Assembly: GCA_012845835.1 (NCBI GenBank) | Contig: JABAKD010000004.1 | Coordinates: forward strand, 6,243,765 to 6,307,764 | Reading direction: 5' to 3' | DNA length: 64,000 bases | DNA from: Undaria pinnatifida | Taxonomy: Eukaryota > Sar > Phaeophyceae > Laminariales > Alariaceae | Shown: positions 35,379 to 46,241 of the stretch, one piece after another | How the letters are laid out: each line of letters opens with the position of its first letter | Numbering within the stretch: position 1 is the first letter of the stretch | The notes under the pieces: generated by a model | What the model saw: the letters and a program-made list of their open reading frames with translations, nothing else | What the model was told of the DNA's origin: nothing | Database searches by the model: none | Position numbers and translations under genes: made by a program

Positions 35379-35836
35379 CTGAACAAATGCCTGTCTCGAA
35401 GAAATATAATGACATCCGGCGGCGTCAGTATCGGTGATGATATAGCCATTATTGGTGCGCACTTGGGCGGTTGTAATATTACAAAATTACCATACTTGCG
35501 CTGTCGTTCGAGCACACTGAGAGCAGTTGGGTGGAAATATGATAGGTTAATGTTGTATGGTTCATACCTAGGGAAGCATACAAAGTTTAGGGGAACTGAG
35601 CACAACGGATATCAGCCATTCAAGTTAAAAAAAATATTTCGCCTAATGATAAACGGGTTGTACACGTCCGGCGTATAGTCCAGCACAGGTTCGCGTACGG
35701 CTTGCGCTCTTGGTGCAGTCAAACGCAAGTACCCGATCTATCCCGTGACATGTGGAACCGCTACGACGAATTCACCAGATTCACCGCATTCTATCGCTGG
35801 TGACGACTCTGACACAACCTTTTTCGCAACCTTGCA

Positions 35837-35855
35837 CCCCCCCCCCCCTCCCCCC
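35837..35855 (+). repeat. Poly-C run next to exon 18 donor
   Basis: Fourteen C, one T and six C on the plus strand give a coding-strand G-run beginning ten bases after the exon 18 donor. Confidence 0.85.
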
Positions 35856-35864
35856 AACCCTCAC

Positions 35865-36071
35865 CTGCAACACTCCCCTGGGGCATCGATCGAGAGCCTT
35901 TGGCATAAGCACTTGGCTAAGACAAGGACTGGCCATCCAGCCGTCGCGCAAATCTGTTGTCACTCCGATGCTTCCGTTTCCTCGTCCGGGTTGGTAATGA
36001 CCTCCTCGAGACGTGCCATGCTTCGTGGCAACCGCTGACGCCGTCAGTGCTCGATAAACCTCATTTGCCGA
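35865..36071 (-). CDS. CFAP54: CFAP54-like exon 18
   Basis: 69 codons, phase 0, CAG acceptor and CAG|GTGAGG donor. SANEVYRALTASAV matches the ACSKLWSYFV helix, and VLMPKALDRCPRGVLQ matches the end of the LNTELF....ILLQ stretch. A Gly-rich insert lies between. The donor is followed at once by a long G-run on the coding strand. The short intron 35379-35864 contains nothing else of note. Confidence 0.85.
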
Positions 36072-36705
36072 CTGGGCCGGAGCGTGCAGGCACTAATTAG
36101 CTATATTTGGAGACACAGGTGAAGGCGTTTTGAAATTTGGGGAAAGCGCAGTTGGGTGCTGGGTGGCGACCGGCGAATTGATTCACAGGTGCTGTTCGGC
36201 TGCAGTTTAAAGCAGCAGCCATGCGTTCAATTGTAGTGACCAGCCGATTGACTCAAGAGCGTCTATCAGGACAATGTTGATCGGGTATGAATCCCATTGA
36301 AGGAGTCTAAGAATGGGGATTCACAGGCATTGGCTAACCTCCACGAAATGAAACCTTTCCACCTAACCCGCCCAGAATATCACCCTCTCCCCGAAGAAAT
36401 TCAAGTCACATGGCGCCGCCATCTATGGGCAGGAAATAAATCAAAACCTGCCGAAATCCGTCTCGCACACGGTGGCTCGTTGTAGAATGTAGATAGCCCT
36501 TCATACGACCCGCCGCAAGTCTCATGGCGATTTGCGCGTGAAACAAATAATTATCTTCCTGGTCGGCGAAACCTCGACGTGTTCCGTTCCAGCGATGTAG
36601 GGATGCCATTAGTACGATATACAGTACTGTATCTTAAGGTCATGCATGACATGAGTACATGCCCCCCGCCCACCCTTTATGTTGTATTTAACCACGAGAG
36701 CTCAC

Positions 36706-36870
36706 TTGTCCAGCCAGCGAAGGACATCCGAGTGCGAGCGCTGTTCGCGATAAATGGGCCCAGCATAGCGGTAGCGGCAACGGGTTCAGGGTTTCCACAG
36801 GTGCGCATGTTTCCCCGACACCGTCGCCGATGAGATCTCCGTGCTCGTCGAATGCTGCAACCGCAAACAC
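36706..36870 (-). CDS. CFAP54: CFAP54-like exon 17
   Basis: 55 codons, phase 0, AAG acceptor and CAA|GTGAGC donor. It begins VFAVAAFDEHGDLIGDGVGE, almost the family consensus FAVAAYN..G.LIG..IGET, and completes the strand started by NESY in exon 16. It ends ALALGCPSLAGQ. The following 633-base intron (36072-36705) shows nothing recognised. Confidence 0.95.
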
Positions 36871-37556
36871 CTTGTATTTGGGCAGTATATTTTGCGTCAG
36901 CGCAGTGCATAAGAAGGCGCCAGGAAGCTTCAATCAAGAGTTTTACTAGGTGGAATATTATTTGCGTGGTATGAGTATTTTCATTTGCTTGAAGGCACAT
37001 AGCGCAGCACATAGGAATGTGCCTGGTTCTTGAATCGATATTTTATGGGATGGTGTATTCATGCGTGGTGTGCCTTACATTGCTTTGCTTGATGGTACCC
37101 GCATTCATGAACGTTTTGCTGCTATAATGTACCGCTGCTGATGTCGTCACTAAACGGACACCGCTCGTGCATACAAACCGGAGTTGTCGCCGAATGTTCG
37201 ACTCATCCCAAGTGGATACAGCCTGTATCGATACACGATATGACAGAATTGGATTTGATCGATCACGCAACGTGACCTTCTTTCCAGCATGGCAATAAAG
37301 ATACCATGTACACTTCAGCCGTGGTCATGTGCATGTGGACTTTGAACCATAATCGTTTGGTATTTCGATGTGTGCAATGGTTTCAGTCGCCACCAGCTAA
37401 CAAAAGGGCCCCAAGCTCTTGCCATGTTTCCCGCACCGTGGTCTCGAAATACTGCACACTAGCGCTGGCCCCCTATGCTACGGTTAGGAGTGGTTTGGTG
37501 AGACGGGTGCTAACGCATGCACAGTGCCCATGCCGCTGAAGTAGCCACAACCTTGG

Positions 37557-37817
37557 ACGCTTTCTGCGATAGAGGTGCACCAACCATTGTGGCTTTTTCT
37601 GGGGTTCCTCGATTTGGGAGCTTAAGACCTCTATCAAACACTGATTTGGAGAAGAAAAAAAAAAACTGCCACCGGATGAAAAATCCCATGGCCTTTGGTA
37701 CACATCGAGAGTCACGAAAATTATGACCTGCTTCCTACGATTGTGGGCCAAGGAGCCCCGTTACTCAGAAACCATTTCAGGCGAAACTTGCTAGTTGCCT
37801 CTATCGTAGCGCGCGTC
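37557..37817. mobile_element. Family A element (complete)
   Basis: Ends CTGCGATAGAGGTGCACC and CCTCTATCGTAGCGCGCGTC, with CCCATGGCCT inside. The interior aligns with 39991-40252 and 8987-9208 (TTGGGAGCTTAAGACCTC). Confidence 0.8.
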
Positions 37818-37901
37818 CTTGTTCTAAAGCACGTCCATTCATCTGTTCGCCGGCGCTCTTCGATATTCTAGCGCCCACACCGCAGGCTTCGTATCACTCA
37901 C

Positions 37902-38054
37902 ATAGCTCTCGTTGGGTGCAAGACCACGAATGCATACAGTACCGCAAACCCCTGTCTCCTGGTCGCAGGGTATAGGAACCCCAAGCCCTGCATATCGAAC
38001 GTTGCTAAGGGTAACGCTCGTGCCGACTCCTTCAAGCTTGCCGTACACGCAGAC
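37902..38054 (-). CDS. CFAP54: CFAP54-like exon 16
   Basis: 51 codons, phase 0, AAG acceptor and TAT|GTGAGT donor. VCVYGKLEGVGTSVTLSNVR and GLAPNESY correspond to the WYCILG..MEG...KVRLN and GLETNEKY strands of CFAP54, probably part of a beta-sandwich. The next intron (36871-37901) contains a complete terminal-repeat element at 37557-37817. The rest of that intron is unassigned. Confidence 0.92.
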
Positions 38055-38388
38055 CTTCCAAACAGAAAACAAATACGGTGGTTGGGTGGTCGGACGGTCA
38101 CCATCGGGCGGCAAATTTCTTGCACCCGAAGACGAAATACAATCAATACGATCTGCATTATCATTGTAAAGCGATGAATTTATTACCTCAACCATTGTGG
38201 TAGAGGTTACTCTTGTGAAAATTCATCGTGAATTTCCCGGGAACCCGAACGATCCAGCCAGGAAAAACGTCTGTGCTTTCTTGCAAAGTACTAGGTCCAA
38301 TAGCGCGAAATTCGACACACCACTGCACCGTAGCTCAAGTGACATTTTAATCCACTACTGCAACAGAGCGCGTGTGGTATACTATAAC

Positions 38389-38556
38389 GAAGCGTGCTAC
38401 TGTAGAAGAGTTACTAAATGTTGTTTCTGCTTGTCCCCACTGGAGGAACTCTATACCTCTCGCCCAACAGCCAAATTTGATATATTATATGAAAAAAAAG
38501 AAAGATGCAAGAAAATGTTTGGCTAAAAATGTTCCAGCCCTGTCGCAGCACGCGCA
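38389..38556. mobile_element. Family A element (short)
   Basis: GCGTGCTACTGTAGAAGAGT at one end, CTGTCGCAGCACGCGC at the other, and GGAGGAACTC inside. About 170 bases. Confidence 0.55.
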
Positions 38557-38644
38557 TAATTAGACAATACAGGATGGGACATCTATCAAATAAGAAGCAG
38601 GGTCTGGGTTTAAAATACTGCACCAGAGCGCGTGTGGTACATAC

Positions 38645-39014
38645 CTTGGCGACCTTTTGCGTTGTCTTTAAATTCCCGCCTTTTCGGGCGGGCGCAGTAG
38701 TCCTAGTTGACGTGGCGTTTGACGAAACCGCCGAGTGCCGACCAGAGCGACCCCTATCACCTTCAGTCCCGGGAGTGCTCCCTCGACTTCCTTGGCAAGG
38801 AAACGGTGCCGGTAGCAGCTCAACAGAGTTGTGTGACCTCGAAATAAGGAACGGAGGAAGTGGGGTGGTGGTTGATACTCCCTCGCGTTTCCGGTCGCAC
38901 CCTTCCGGAGATGCTCGAGCGGGTAAAGCGCCTCCAGGCGCGGGGTCTGGTACATCGCTGACCACGCCGAAAGGAAGCATGCCGAGAAGGGTCTGCTCCG
39001 TTTTGGTCGCTTGT
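38645..39014 (-). CDS. CFAP54: CFAP54-like exon 15
   Basis: 370 bases, phase 2 in and phase 0 out, CAG acceptor and AAG|GTATGT donor. It carries TPLPPFLISRSHNSVELLP, a strong match to the PLPPP.LLSRT....L.PAPF signature of CFAP54. Flanking residues are lineage-specific, rich in Gly, Pro, Ser, Arg and Thr, and lengthen the loop before the motif and after PAPF. It ends TTQKVAK and splices into VCVYGK of exon 16. Intron after: terminal-repeat element at 38389-38556. Confidence 0.92.
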
Positions 39015-39691
39015 CTGCGCAAGCGGCAGATATCGTTTTGTGTCGGAGTGGGAAGAATGACCGCGAAATAATTGGTCGTCAATATGTCCACCGCATGCCC
39101 ACCGGCTGTTCCGTCAAATGCCCAATTGGCTGGAAATCTCGCATCCTCTCAGGAAACACCCGTTCATGAATACGGTTTTTAAATCAGTGGAAACCAAGCA
39201 ACCAGTTGGCGGTAAGATGGCCCAAATGGATCAACGGCACCATAACGGCACTGGCTTGTTTTGTACTTTTTAGACAAAATCGTGCGTACGAAGCAAAGCA
39301 CAAACGTCCTTCTTTCGGCCGTGCTCCGCCGTGCGCTCCGTGCTCGGGTCTTGCGCTTCAGCGCCCCATCTACAAGTCATTTTTCATCGAGTGCTGGTTC
39401 CTCACGCTAGAGTAGATTTCAGCGGGAATGTTTAGTGTGTGCTACAGGTTGTAAGATGACGCACACGTTTTCTGAACAGTATTCAACGTCTTTTTCTGCA
39501 AGTTACACCCCCGACGCCAGCTACCTCATACGTTACCACAACTTGTTCCATACTTTTTATGAGGTATTAGACTCTCACAATACCCCACCACATTATACTC
39601 CACATAGATAGGAGCCGTCACACACGCTTGGTATCGTCCGATCCAAAACGAAAACTTTGAAGGAAGGCTCCCCAGGCGCAGAGATATACCA

Positions 39692-39917
39692 AGAAGCGTG
39701 TTACGATGGGGATAGAATCTTTTGTCCTGTTCTTTTTCTGAATTACGGGGCTCCTTACCCAACGTGGTCAATACTATTCGCTGCATACCTACGGCAGGCG
39801 ATTGTACAATCGTGTTGCACTGTCGTATTTTCTCAACTTTTATGCTTTTGGTGGGGAGTGGAGCTCCTCAAGTGAACGTCGTCCGAAAAATTATTGCACC
39901 CCTACCGTGGCGTCCTT
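39692..39917. mobile_element. Family A element (diverged)
   Basis: Ends AAGCGTGTTACGATGGGGAT and GCACCCCTACCGTGGCGTCC. GGGGCTCCTTACCC and GGAGCTCCTCAAGTG are inside. Confidence 0.65.
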
Positions 39918-39990
39918 CCCAAGACATCTGCTGCTAAAGACATATGCTACTAAACTATAGAGAACCTCGCACATACCTACCCAAGCAGAA

Positions 39991-40252
39991 ACGCATGCTG
40001 CGATAGAAGTGCAACCCTTTGTTTATAATACTACTCCTCAATTTGGGAGCTTAAGACCTCCCCCAAAAACCAATTTGAAGAAAAAATAATCTTCAAACTG
40101 GATGAAAAACCCCATTGCCTAGGTACAAAGCGATAATCATGAAATAAAATGGCCTAATATTTATTTTTTTCCCCGCGATTTTGGGTTAAGGATCTACGTC
40201 ATTCAGAAAGTGTTTTCGCCAAAAAAAGGTATACCTCTATCGTAGCGCGCGC
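39991..40252. mobile_element. Family A element (complete)
   Basis: Ends ACGCATGCTGCGATAGAAGT and CCTCTATCGTAGCGCGCG. The inner CCCATTGCCTAGGTAC differs by one base from the consensus. Confidence 0.8.
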
Positions 40253-40321
40253 CCAGAGAAGATAGGCAAGGCATGTTGTCGCTCAAGTCCAATATGGCAG
40301 TCAATCGAGTTTTATGCTCAC

Positions 40322-40534
40322 CTGAGCAGACCTGCAGCTTCCGCCATCAGTCCCTCCTGGTCGCTTCTCTCTGTCCTAAAACGAGCCATCGTTGTTAGCA
40401 GCACCGCTCTGCCGTACGGGTTCCGGCGGAACTCTGACAAGAGGCGCGCCTCGGTTACCGCGCAGCTGTTCACCTTCAGGTTGGAAGCGACGAGGCGCAA
40501 AGTGAACCTCATGAATTGGGCAGCGATATCCACG
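40322..40534 (-). CDS. CFAP54: CFAP54-like exon 14
   Basis: 213 bases, phase 2 at both ends, TAG acceptor and CAG|GTGAGC donor. VDIAAQFMRFTLRLVASNLK and FRRNPYGRAVLLTTMARF are clear helices, and SDQEGLMAEAAGLLR resembles the family segment just before the PLPP...LLSR motif. The following intron (39015-40321) has two terminal-repeat elements (39991-40252, 39692-39917) and a SINE tail fragment at 39378-39425. Confidence 0.88.
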
Positions 40535-40777
40535 CTACACCAGACGCGTGCTGTGTTAGGCGGAGTACTTTTTGCACAAATACCTTATGGGTGACAATAC
40601 ACCTCCACTGAGGAAGCTATCCAGTGTCGTTGGGATGTATTACGCTACGCTTTATACCCTAGACCGTTGAATGGTCCGTCGGGGGATTCTACTTGTGTCG
40701 AATTCGGTGGATGGGTCTGGTGGAGAGCCCCTTATATGAGAAGCGGCAGAACAATAGTGCGATACCTCTCTTCTAGC

Positions 40778-41072
40778 ATGCGTCACCCGCAGGGGCATTG
40801 CGAGAGGCATGGTACGGCATGGGTGTGATGGCACCTAAATATTCTGAGGGCCTTCGCGTGAGGAAATCTATATTTCATTCTCGATGTCGACGTTGTGTAA
40901 CATTGTGAGCTACTGTGTAAGCTCATTGTACAATCCCATGGCCTAGATATCGACCGAGAGGTAGGGTACATTTCACGCCGAATCTAGCGATGTTGGGCAG
41001 TTCTGCATGCAAAACAAAACACCAGCGAAAAATAATTGGGCTCAAAGCCGCAACCCCCTACCTTAGCACGGT
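40778..41072. mobile_element. Family A element (diverged)
   Basis: GCATGCGTCACCCGCAGGGG at the left, CCCATGGCCTAGATAT inside, CCCCCTACCTTAGCACGG at the right. Confidence 0.55.
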
Positions 41073-41420
41073 GCCTGAGTTGTTGCCGTTCTCATTGGAT
41101 GTTTTCCATGCGAGTGGCATCAACACAACGATATGTAAATTTCACAGCGTTTCCTGGGTATATCTGTGCGGGTTGGAGAACGCTTGAAGCGGAAACAATA
41201 TGAAGACGTGGCCACTCACCGATAACTCCCGACCTCCGGCGAGAGGGAACTAAAGGGCAGTCGTTTGCAAGTAGACGCCAAAGGCAGGCAGGTATACACG
41301 CCCAAAAACACGCCGAAACACTCTGGGGCAGAATCCTGCGGTCGGAATTGGCCCCGGTCAAACTAGAATAAGAGAGAGACCGATCGCTAATGCGATGTTT
41401 CGCATAAGCATTGGCCATCC

Positions 41421-41500
41421 GTTATGCCCCCGCAAAATCCATATGTTTCGTATCCATCTGCCTGGGAAATCCGGGGATGAACCGATAATATCCCCTGGCG
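41421..41500. repeat. Dispersed copy of the exon 6 array spacer motif
   Basis: GCAAAATCCATATG...CCATCTGCC..GGAAATCCGGGGATGAACC..TAATATCCCC resembles the spacer block between units at 51277-51365 and 51835-51875. It lies just downstream of exon 13 in gene direction. Confidence 0.45.
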
Positions 41501-41577
41501 ATTACATTGCCCATCACTCGCGGGGGGAGCACACCAACCATCAGAAGGAACATGAACCCGCCCCGCCTCTCCCGTAC

Positions 41578-41699
41578 TTGAAGCCTCGGAACGCGCCCAG
41601 CAACCATGAAGTGGTTGTGTCATGCGCTGTGTTAGGCTGAACCTCTGACGCATAGCACAAAACATGTGAATCGACACGCATGCCCAGGCTCCTCCAATC
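41578..41699 (-). CDS. CFAP54: CFAP54-like exon 13
   Basis: Starts DWRSLGMRVDSHVLCYASE after a pyrimidine-rich CAG acceptor and ends TSWLLGAFRGF plus two bases at a GTACGG donor. It is required by phase: exon 12 ends in phase 0, exon 14 needs phase 2, and this segment provides exactly that. The next intron (40535-41577) carries a repeat motif shared with the exon 6 array (41421-41500) and a terminal-repeat element at 40778-41072. Confidence 0.7.
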
Positions 41700-41919
41700 C
41701 TGAACAGCCGAAATGAAGGTAGCCCCCCACGCCCAGAGAACTGTCATATCAAAGCTCACAACTATAAGGCTTAGTGTGGATATCCAATTGGAAAACATTT
41801 TGCAGCAGTTTCACCTCCCACAACACGTTGTTGAAGAAAATAGGGAATTCCCCATGGTATTAGTCTGTTTTACTACGATCGGAACAAAGCACTGGCGACA
41901 CACCCACCGATACACTCAC

Positions 41920-42204
41920 CTCTGGCTTTTCCTCGTTCGGTTCCACCGCATTCAGCCCTTCAAAAGCAAACCCCAGCGTGGTATCAGATTCTCGAATGCT
42001 TGCAGCCTGCGCCAGCGTGGTCCCCCTGCCCGTAATCTGGCCAGCTCCCGCCGCGCACACTACTGCGTTCGTGCCTACCAGCGCTTTCAGTGCACCACCA
42101 CCACGTTCACCACTCCCCGTTTGTGGAGGGGGTTCAACGGACCACCCTCTGGTTAAGGACCCGGCTGGCGTCTCGGCTTGCCCCTCGCAGTCACCAAATG
42201 TTAC
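41920..42204 (-). CDS. CFAP54: CFAP54-like exon 12
   Basis: 95 codons, phase 0, CAG acceptor and GAG|GTGAGT donor. The first half is a Gly/Pro/Ser-rich linker (VTFGDCEGQAETPAG). The second reads ALKALVGTNAVVCAAGAG and ends AVEPNEEKPE. I matched no conserved block here, so it looks like a variable spacer. It is supported by good splice sites and phase. A 220-base intron separates it from exon 13. Confidence 0.75.
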
Positions 42205-43190
42205 CTGTACGTGTTTTGTTTTAGAAGTATCTTTTTCGAATGCTTACATAGGTGCCAAATTGCGAAGGCGGTGCATGTGCGATGTATTCCGACTCCAGAG
42301 TTGTTGGAGTCCGTCCTGCGACCACGGACTAGGTGATGGCCACGTCTTGTTGCGAGAACAACATCAAGAACACGCAATATCACTATGCCCGGAACTGGTT
42401 GTGGGCGTTTGGGTATTGAGGTTCATAACCGGACGGTCCTTAACATTTCGGACTTGGTTGTTTTATCCTCAGCTTTTCGTTTCAACTCGACTCGTAAGAA
42501 GTATTTACCCTCAGCGACTTGTATACCGTGGTCACAGGTGTGCATTCATTTTACTTTATCACACGTAGGGCTCAGCATTCCCATCTTTCAGGTTGTATAG
42601 TCATCGATTAGCGTAGAACTTCGTACGCTGCGCCCTTGCACTTGCGGGCCGTCATTTCGATAGAATGATTCCCTTGCGGTCCTGGAACCCACGACGTCGA
42701 TCTCCATAGATACGTGGCTTCCTATTGAACCACCTGGGGCGCGGCACAACATGGTGGTATGGTACTTTCTCTTAAAAATAGCGAAGCAATTGTGTGAATA
42801 AACCGCATTGGATTTCATTTGTGGCGCATAGTCTCGTCCCTGCCACAGATACACATGAACTGAGGGTCATGCACCAATGGTGTGAAATCCGCCTTGTCCG
42901 ATGGTTTTCGCTATAGCTTGCCGCCGTGTTTGGGCCACGATCGCGAACTTTTCTGAGCCTCATTCAAAAACAGGCATAAACGTGTCTTGCTGGTGCAGCG
43001 GAACGGCGTATGGGCACAATTACATGTTGGTGCATGTCGCAAAACCCGGGGACACAAACGCTTATCACTGCGAAGGGATGGGAGGGTAGATAATTGCACA
43101 AGTGTCTCTGACCCTCTCAAAACTATCACAGCCCTGGCCTAGTGCATTGTAAGGTGATCGTTTGATCCCGACGTGTGGCACGTTGCCCAC

Positions 43191-43343
43191 CTTGGAGGTC
43201 TTGTTGGATTGTATTTTCCGCGTGGAGGGATCTGCGAGCTTAGCTAGCTGCGCGGCAGTCTCAAGTTTCTTGTGATTCGCTAGATCGTACGCAATGTCCC
43301 GCCCCATCAGCAGCTCCACGCGGAACAAGGTGCTCGTGATGTC
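43191..43343 (-). CDS. CFAP54: CFAP54-like exon 11
   Basis: 51 codons, phase 0, CAG acceptor and AAG|GTGGGC donor. DITSTLFRVELLMGRDIAYD forms an amphipathic helix typical of this protein. An upstream GAG acceptor at 43415 would add 24 codons in the same frame and phase, so the 5' end is not settled. The next intron (42205-43190) contains a SINE fragment near 42530-42590 and otherwise nothing recognised. Confidence 0.75.
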
Positions 43344-43676
43344 CTGCCGAGTACGTCCATGCAGTACCGAGGAAAATAAGCCGCCGGAAGTGCAGCACAT
43401 CATGGTATCGTCTCCCTCAAATGCGACAATACAGAGAGGGTTTGATCCTCACTCTGCGTATGCTCTAAACGTATCCGGTTATTCACCCGGGTGTATATAT
43501 GCCAAGATACTACAATCGTAATCAATACGGCATTGGCTCGTCCCTGATCATGATGCACTACACCAACGCAGGGAAGTATCTACATCCACGATCGACGGTA
43601 CCACGGTTTCGGTTTAAGTTCCTCACGTTCGCCACGTCGTATATCTCATAGTGTGTCTGCCGCACAATCGTACTTT

Positions 43677-43952
43677 GGGCCAAGTCTACGGTAGGATGGT
43701 ACCACCCTTTGCAACCCTGGGTTTTCACCATTCGCTTCATTCATAGTGACTCTATACCTCACGGATAAACTTACTCTCGGCGATGTTTTTTGGCGCGGCC
43801 AGGCTAACCACTCCATTGCGGATTCTTACCGCAAAGTTAAGACAGCACGAAAACGTAAGAGTGCAAAGGAATACGGAGGTCAATCGCGCGAGTGACCTCG
43901 AGCCACGACTAGAACAAACCCCAAAGGTGACCGCCCCTGTCGTGGCCTTGGT
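43677..43952. mobile_element. Family B element
   Basis: GGCCAAGTCTACGGTAGGAT at the left, CCGCCCCTGTCGTGGCCTTGG at the right. Internal GTGACTCTATACCTCAC is shared with other copies. A right-half relative lies at 44530-44665 and a partial at 33370-33470. Confidence 0.72.
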
Positions 43953-43964
43953 CTCTGGACGTTT

Positions 43965-44235
43965 TGGCCCACTGGTGCTGGCGTATGACCAGGTTATTCT
44001 CGAGCCTGGTGTAGGTCAGTTTCGTGAGTTCGAATCCCCCCGAGTGCATACTCGTATAAATTCGTGGGGACTTTTTCTTGTGCACGAATTGACTTGCGGA
44101 AAGCGCGAGGGCGTGAGTAAGCAACACTCGAGGAAAACTCGACGAGAAATGGGATTGCTTAACCCTGTGCGGATTAAAAATTGAAGGTAATAACCGGGGG
44201 GGGAGAAGGGACGACACCTGTGACCACGGCTTGTC
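43965..44235 (+). mobile_element. tRNA-derived SINE, plus copy
   Basis: A tRNA-like head with CCAGGTTATTCTCGAGCCTGG and a B-box-like GAGTTCGAATCCCC is followed by a body (GTGCATACTCGTATAAATTC, GAAATGGGATTGCTTAACCC). It matches the reverse complement of 48975-49240 over about 230 bases. A third fragment is near 42530-42590 and a fourth near 39378-39425. Confidence 0.7.
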
Positions 44236-44695
44236 CAGAAGCTGAAAAGGGGATGCGTGTGAAAAAAAGTAGAAGAAAGGTGATGTATCGCCTACGTACG
44301 GCCTGGAATGAGACAGTTAGTTTCGTCGTCACTACAACCAGCGAGCGTCAAGCCGAAGCCTCTCAAAGGTAGGTTGTTCGTGTTCCTCCCGGGGATTAGT
44401 CTGTTTTGAGTCTCCGGGATGAAGGGGCCGTCCAAGTACACTTTAATGCACAACGTCAATCATGTGAGACATGCCTCGTTCCTCCACTATCGAAGGACAT
44501 GATTGACGGGGCACTATTGGGTGCTTACGTCTCAGGGCCACTCGCACGAGTAGCTACTGCCCTCGTTGTGGTGTTAAACTTTGCGAAACACACCGCCATG
44601 CAAGAGTTAATCGCGTTACTAGGAATGAAAATGGGGGCACCCCGCCTATCGTAGCCATGGCCCTCTGCTTTGCCAGGTATGGACTATGCGAAGAC

Positions 44696-44776
44696 GAGGA
44701 TAAAGTCGGGGTCTGAAGTGCAAAGCGCAGACAAAATCTGACGTAAAGCAAATGTCCGCGTTTCGAAACGACGAAG
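44696..44776 (-). CDS. Possible extra CFAP54-like exon between exons 10 and 11
   Basis: A 27-codon, phase 0 segment (CAG acceptor, CTC|GTCTTC donor) reads LRRFETRTFALRQILSAL onward. It would fit between exons 10 and 11 without breaking the frame. The pyrimidine tract is poor and the donor weak, so it may be chance. It is not counted in the 50-exon model. The surrounding 44950-45850 is AT-rich and unassigned. Confidence 0.25.
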
Positions 44777-45859
44777 CTGTGAGTCCACGGCATTGCTGTT
44801 GCTCATTGTTATGTCACCACTCGTTTGAACCACCACATGGGTCGGTGATACACGTGCTTCAGAAGGTTGGTGAAGGCAAAGATATACATGCACACTAACA
44901 GTACAGTAGTCGGCACCATATCGCCACGAATCCACACGCAACTATTGCTTTATCCTACCGCTGTTTTTCCAGCATGAGACATCAAATAGTCTGGTCGTTG
45001 GACCAGTATTGTAGTTAGAAGCATGAATCTTCGCGGCCTGCATAGATTTCTTCCACGAAAAACTGGATCTCACGGCAGCAGCGGTGGCTGGGTACTCAAA
45101 ATATCTGCGCATACCGTGGAACTAACTGTGCATACAGCAACTGCTGTGAAACACTTCCGACTTGGGCACATGGCTCGAAAAATGGAATACTGAGAGGAAT
45201 GGCCACAACAAATGTTTGATGCTTGATCGCTCGTGCAATATTGTTCATGGTGGAGGGACCTGCCCAAAATTGTACTACCTGCAATATTTAAACACACGCC
45301 AAGACGGCTTTCTGCCCTTCCCTCCTGCTACACCCAAGGTCTACGAATCAAGGTAAGTGTTTAAATCAGCATGTTTTTTTTTTTCGACCATATACATCGA
45401 TAGGTCAGAGCTCACAGCACCAACAGGGCAATTCTCCTTCGACTTTCCAAAATCTTTAGGCAACCACCACATTGCGCTATAAATGTGAGCCTATCCTCAA
45501 CTGCATATCATGTTATACATTAGCTCCAAATTATTACCCCTTTGCCATTGGGGCGGAAGGTACGGCCCAAGTCCTGAACTATTTAAGCCATGCTCTGTGT
45601 ATTAGGACGTCTATAATGATTGATGTTTTAGCAAGAGGAAAAGTAAAAACAAATGGGGGCTGGTGATATTTAGTCAGTTCGTACTAATTCAAATATATAC
45701 CATAAATTTCATCTTAGAGGGCCACGATACATGGGTAAATGGGTTGAGAAATTTAGTTATTTCATGCTATTTCAATCTACTAGTTTTGATTTTCGAGGGA
45801 GACGATATGCACACCGCACACGCAGATACACTCAGCGCAAAACAACCAATATTACTGAC

Positions 45860-46192
45860 CAGCTGTAGCGCGGCCAACTCGTGGAAAGTTATGCTCGCTT
45901 CCGCGTCTTCTCCTGGAAACCCTTCGCCGCCTTCGAGCTTAGATCCGTCGCCATCGCTAGAGTCGTCGCCGTGCTCACCGAGACCGACCCCATTATTTTG
46001 CTGTCGGAACAAGCGCCGGTCATAAAACGACGCGGTGACGGAAATCCTGCCACGAGCTATTGCCCCGTGGCCAACGCTGCTGTTGATGCCGCTGCTGCCG
46101 CCGTTGCAAATGGTGGTGGTGGTTGTATGCTGTTGGTGGGAAACAAGATGTTGCCGGTGCTTATCGATGCTGGCAAGGGCCGAACGAAGCGT
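45860..46192 (-). CDS. CFAP54: CFAP54-like exon 10
   Basis: 111 codons, phase 0, AAG acceptor and CTG|GTCAGT donor. It opens TLRSALASIDKHRQHLV, continues through a Thr/His/Gly/Ser-rich linker and an acidic Gly-rich stretch, and ends ITFHELAALQL. An 18-C run on the coding strand sits just upstream of the acceptor, acting as or replacing the pyrimidine tract. Assignment rests on frame, phase and position. Downstream intron: 43344-45859. Confidence 0.75.
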
Positions 46193-46219
46193 CTTTGCCG
46201 GGAGTAGAAGAGGGCAACG

Positions 46220-46241
46220 TTGGGGGGGGGGGGGGGGGGGT
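46220..46241 (+). repeat. Poly-G run (18)
   Basis: A homopolymer of 18 G on the plus strand, poly-C on the coding strand, about 30 bases upstream of the exon 10 acceptor. Confidence 0.9.

Noticed and set aside
38505..39071. 188-codon plus-strand open frame
   Set aside because: It is the antisense shadow of exon 15, whose minus frame carries the PLPPFLISRS family motif and proper splice sites.
43909..44045. Functional tRNA gene at the GTTCGAATCC motif
   Set aside because: The sequence is repeated in inverted form at 49.2 kb with the same long body, so it is a SINE head rather than a tRNA gene.
45090..45276. Minus-strand frame after a TTGCAG acceptor (VVQFWAGPSTMNNIARAIK...)
   Set aside because: No donor in the phase needed, an in-frame stop follows, and codon use is AT-rich unlike the other exons.
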